From: Sphingomonas faeni
Lineage (GTDB): Bacteria > Pseudomonadota > Alphaproteobacteria > Sphingomonadales > Sphingomonadaceae
Direction of reading: 5' to 3'
Length of the DNA stretch: 64,000 bases
Assembly: GCF_023195535.1 (NCBI RefSeq)
Contig: NZ_JALPNF010000004.1
Span: forward strand, 186,001-250,000
The notes below the pieces were generated by a model. The model did no database searches, had not been told where the DNA came from, and was given only the letters and a program-made list of their open reading frames with translations. The translations under genes and the position numbers were made by a program. Shown here piece by piece: positions 62,865 through 64,000 of the stretch (positions within the stretch are counted from its first letter, which is position 1; each line of letters opens with the position of its first letter).

Positions 62865-64000
62865 TTAATTCCCCTGGCCGGTAAGCGCGTCGAGCGACCG
62901 GAAGAACACGGGGTAGCTCGTCGCCACCGGCGATACATCGTCGATCGTGACGGGCTCGCTGCTCCCAAGTCCAGCCACCACCATGCTCATTGCGATGCGA
63001 TGATCGAGTTTCGAGGCCACCCGAGCGCCACCGCGAATCGGCGCGCCGCCCGACCCGGTGATCGCCATGCCATCCTCGTATTCCTCACACGCGACGCCGC
63101 ACGCCTCCAGCGCGATCCGCATCGTCGTGATCCGGTCCGATTCCTTTACGCGCAGCTCGTGCGCGCCGCGCGCGACCGTCGTGCCGGTCGCGAACGCGGC
63201 GGCGACGAACAGCACCGGATATTCGTCGATCATGCTCGGCGCGAGATCGGCGGGCACCTCGATCGCGGTCAGGGGTGCGTGGCGGACCCTCAGGTCGGCA
63301 ACCGGCTCGCCGCCGACGGTCCGCGGGTCGAGCTCGGTGATGTCGGCCCCCATCATACGCAACGCGGTGACGATGCCGATCCGCGTCGGGTTCAGCCCGA
63401 CATTGCGCACGACGATATCCGACCCCGGCACGATCGACGCCGCGACCAGCCAGAAGGCCGAGGACGACGGATCGCCCGGCACGACGATATCTTGCGGCTT
63501 GAGTTCCGCTTCGCCGGTGATCGAGATCACGCGGCCCGCTTCGGTCTCCTCGACGGTCAGCTTGGCGCCGAACCCGGTCAGCATCCGCTCGCTGTGATCG
63601 CGCGTCGCGACCGGCTCGATCACCGTCGTGATGCCCGGCGTGTTGAGTCCCGCCAGCAGGATCGCCGACTTCACCTGCGCCGACGCGACCGGCAGCGTGT
63701 AGCTGATCGGTACCGCCGGACACATCCCGCGCACCATCAGCGGCAGCTTGCCGCCGGGCGACGCGCTGATGTCCGCGCCCATCTGCGACAGCGGCTCGAT
63801 CACGCGGCCCATCGGCCGGCCCGACAGCGAGGCGTCGCCGGTAAAGGTGCAGGTGATCGGATGGCTGGAGACGAGCCCCATCAGCAACCGAGTCGACGTG
63901 CCCGAATTGCCCATCTCCAGCGCGGTCGCGGGCTGGAGCAGTCCGCCGACGCCGACGCCGTCGACGACCCAGATGCCGTCGCCCTGCCGCTCGATCGTCG
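62865..64000 (-). CDS. aroA: 3-phosphoshikimate 1-carboxyvinyltransferase (EPSP synthase), 5' partial
   Basis: Sixth step of the shikimate pathway. The frame is open to the right edge at 64000, so the N-terminus (roughly 60-70 residues) is outside the window. Visible marks are ALEMGNSGTSTRLLMG (the PEP-binding LxxGNSGTxxR), DASLSGRPMGRVIEPLSQMG (the SLxxRPM block), VKSAILLAGLNTPG and RVKESDRITTMR. The last 28 residues before MGNSGT (TIERQGDGIWVVDGVGVGGL and on) read without a stop. Confidence 0.95.
   Translation of the reverse strand, partial: TIERQGDGIWVVDGVGVGGLLQPATALEMGNSGTSTRLLMGLVSSHPITCTFTGDASLSGRPMGRVIEPLSQMGADISASPGGKLPLMVRGMCPAVPISYTLPVASAQVKSAILLAGLNTPGITTVIEPVATRDHSERMLTGFGAKLTVEETEAGRVISITGEAELKPQDIVVPGDPSSSAFWLVAASIVPGSDIVVRNVGLNPTRIGIVTALRMMGADITELDPRTVGGEPVADLRVRHAPLTAIEVPADLAPSMIDEYPVLFVAAAFATGTTVARGAHELRVKESDRITTMRIALEACGVACEEYEDGMAITGSGGAPIRGGARVASKLDHRIAMSMVVAGLGSSEPVTIDDVSPVATSYPVFFRSLDALTGQGN

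Overview
The window reads as a chromosomal segment of an alphaproteobacterium of the Sphingomonadaceae, most likely Sphingomonas. The evidence is a GC-rich sequence, a TonB-dependent receptor with a DIVVTARRR TonB box, a GTTC-N7-GTTC SOS box before recA, the F-ATPase zeta subunit (DUF1476), a DUF5076 gene beside the CoA-transferase genes, and the aroA-cmk-rpsA-ihfB order. Nearly all of it is core housekeeping DNA. I see no prophage, transposase, integrase, CRISPR array or secretion locus.

Layout: TonB receptor and a small membrane protein (0.1-3.3 kb); panB, a YfgM-like protein, bamB, der, a TusA-like protein and an Hpt protein (3.3-8.7 kb); bfd-bfr and a DUF418 protein on the minus strand (8.8-10.9 kb); purL, an orphan BrnA-type antitoxin, map, a CinA-domain protein and a HIRAN protein (11.9-16.9 kb); a phosphatase and an M48 peptidase, then wecC-wecB opposite galU, which supply nucleotide sugars for surface polysaccharide (17.5-22.9 kb); a uracil-DNA-glycosylase-like gene, slt and moaB (23.5-26.7 kb); ETF-QO, a TPR protein, ispE and recA (26.8-32.6 kb); methyltransferase, GST, dicarboxylate symporter, Tat-exported M24 peptidase and alaS (33.1-40.5 kb); a ThDP enzyme, an SMP-30 protein and a 3-oxoacid CoA-transferase operon (41.1-47.4 kb); leuC, a 34-residue gene, leuD and an oxidoreductase (47.7-50.9 kb); zeta subunit, BolA and Grx4 (51.0-51.9 kb); an MBL protein, a DUF4230 protein, nadA and nadC (52.1-55.9 kb); RNase T2, DUF4112, a peptide-ABC-type binding protein and tRNA-Leu(UAA) (56.0-59.2 kb); ihfB, rpsA, a SemiSWEET gene, cmk and aroA, the last running off the right edge (59.3-64.0 kb).

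The most unusual content is a set of about 22 dispersed palindromic elements of at least five families (called A to E here). Families A to C share one design: two hairpins with 4-nt GAAN/NTTC loops facing each other as an inverted repeat around a variable core. Most copies are intergenic, but two lie inside coding sequence in frame. One half-element encodes an extra loop in ispE, and one complete element encodes the signal-peptide region of an acid-phosphatase lipoprotein. This resembles the Rickettsia palindromic elements and is the best candidate here for something undescribed. Two genes (a TPR protein and the ABC binding protein) have clear signal peptides but no usual start codon in front of them.
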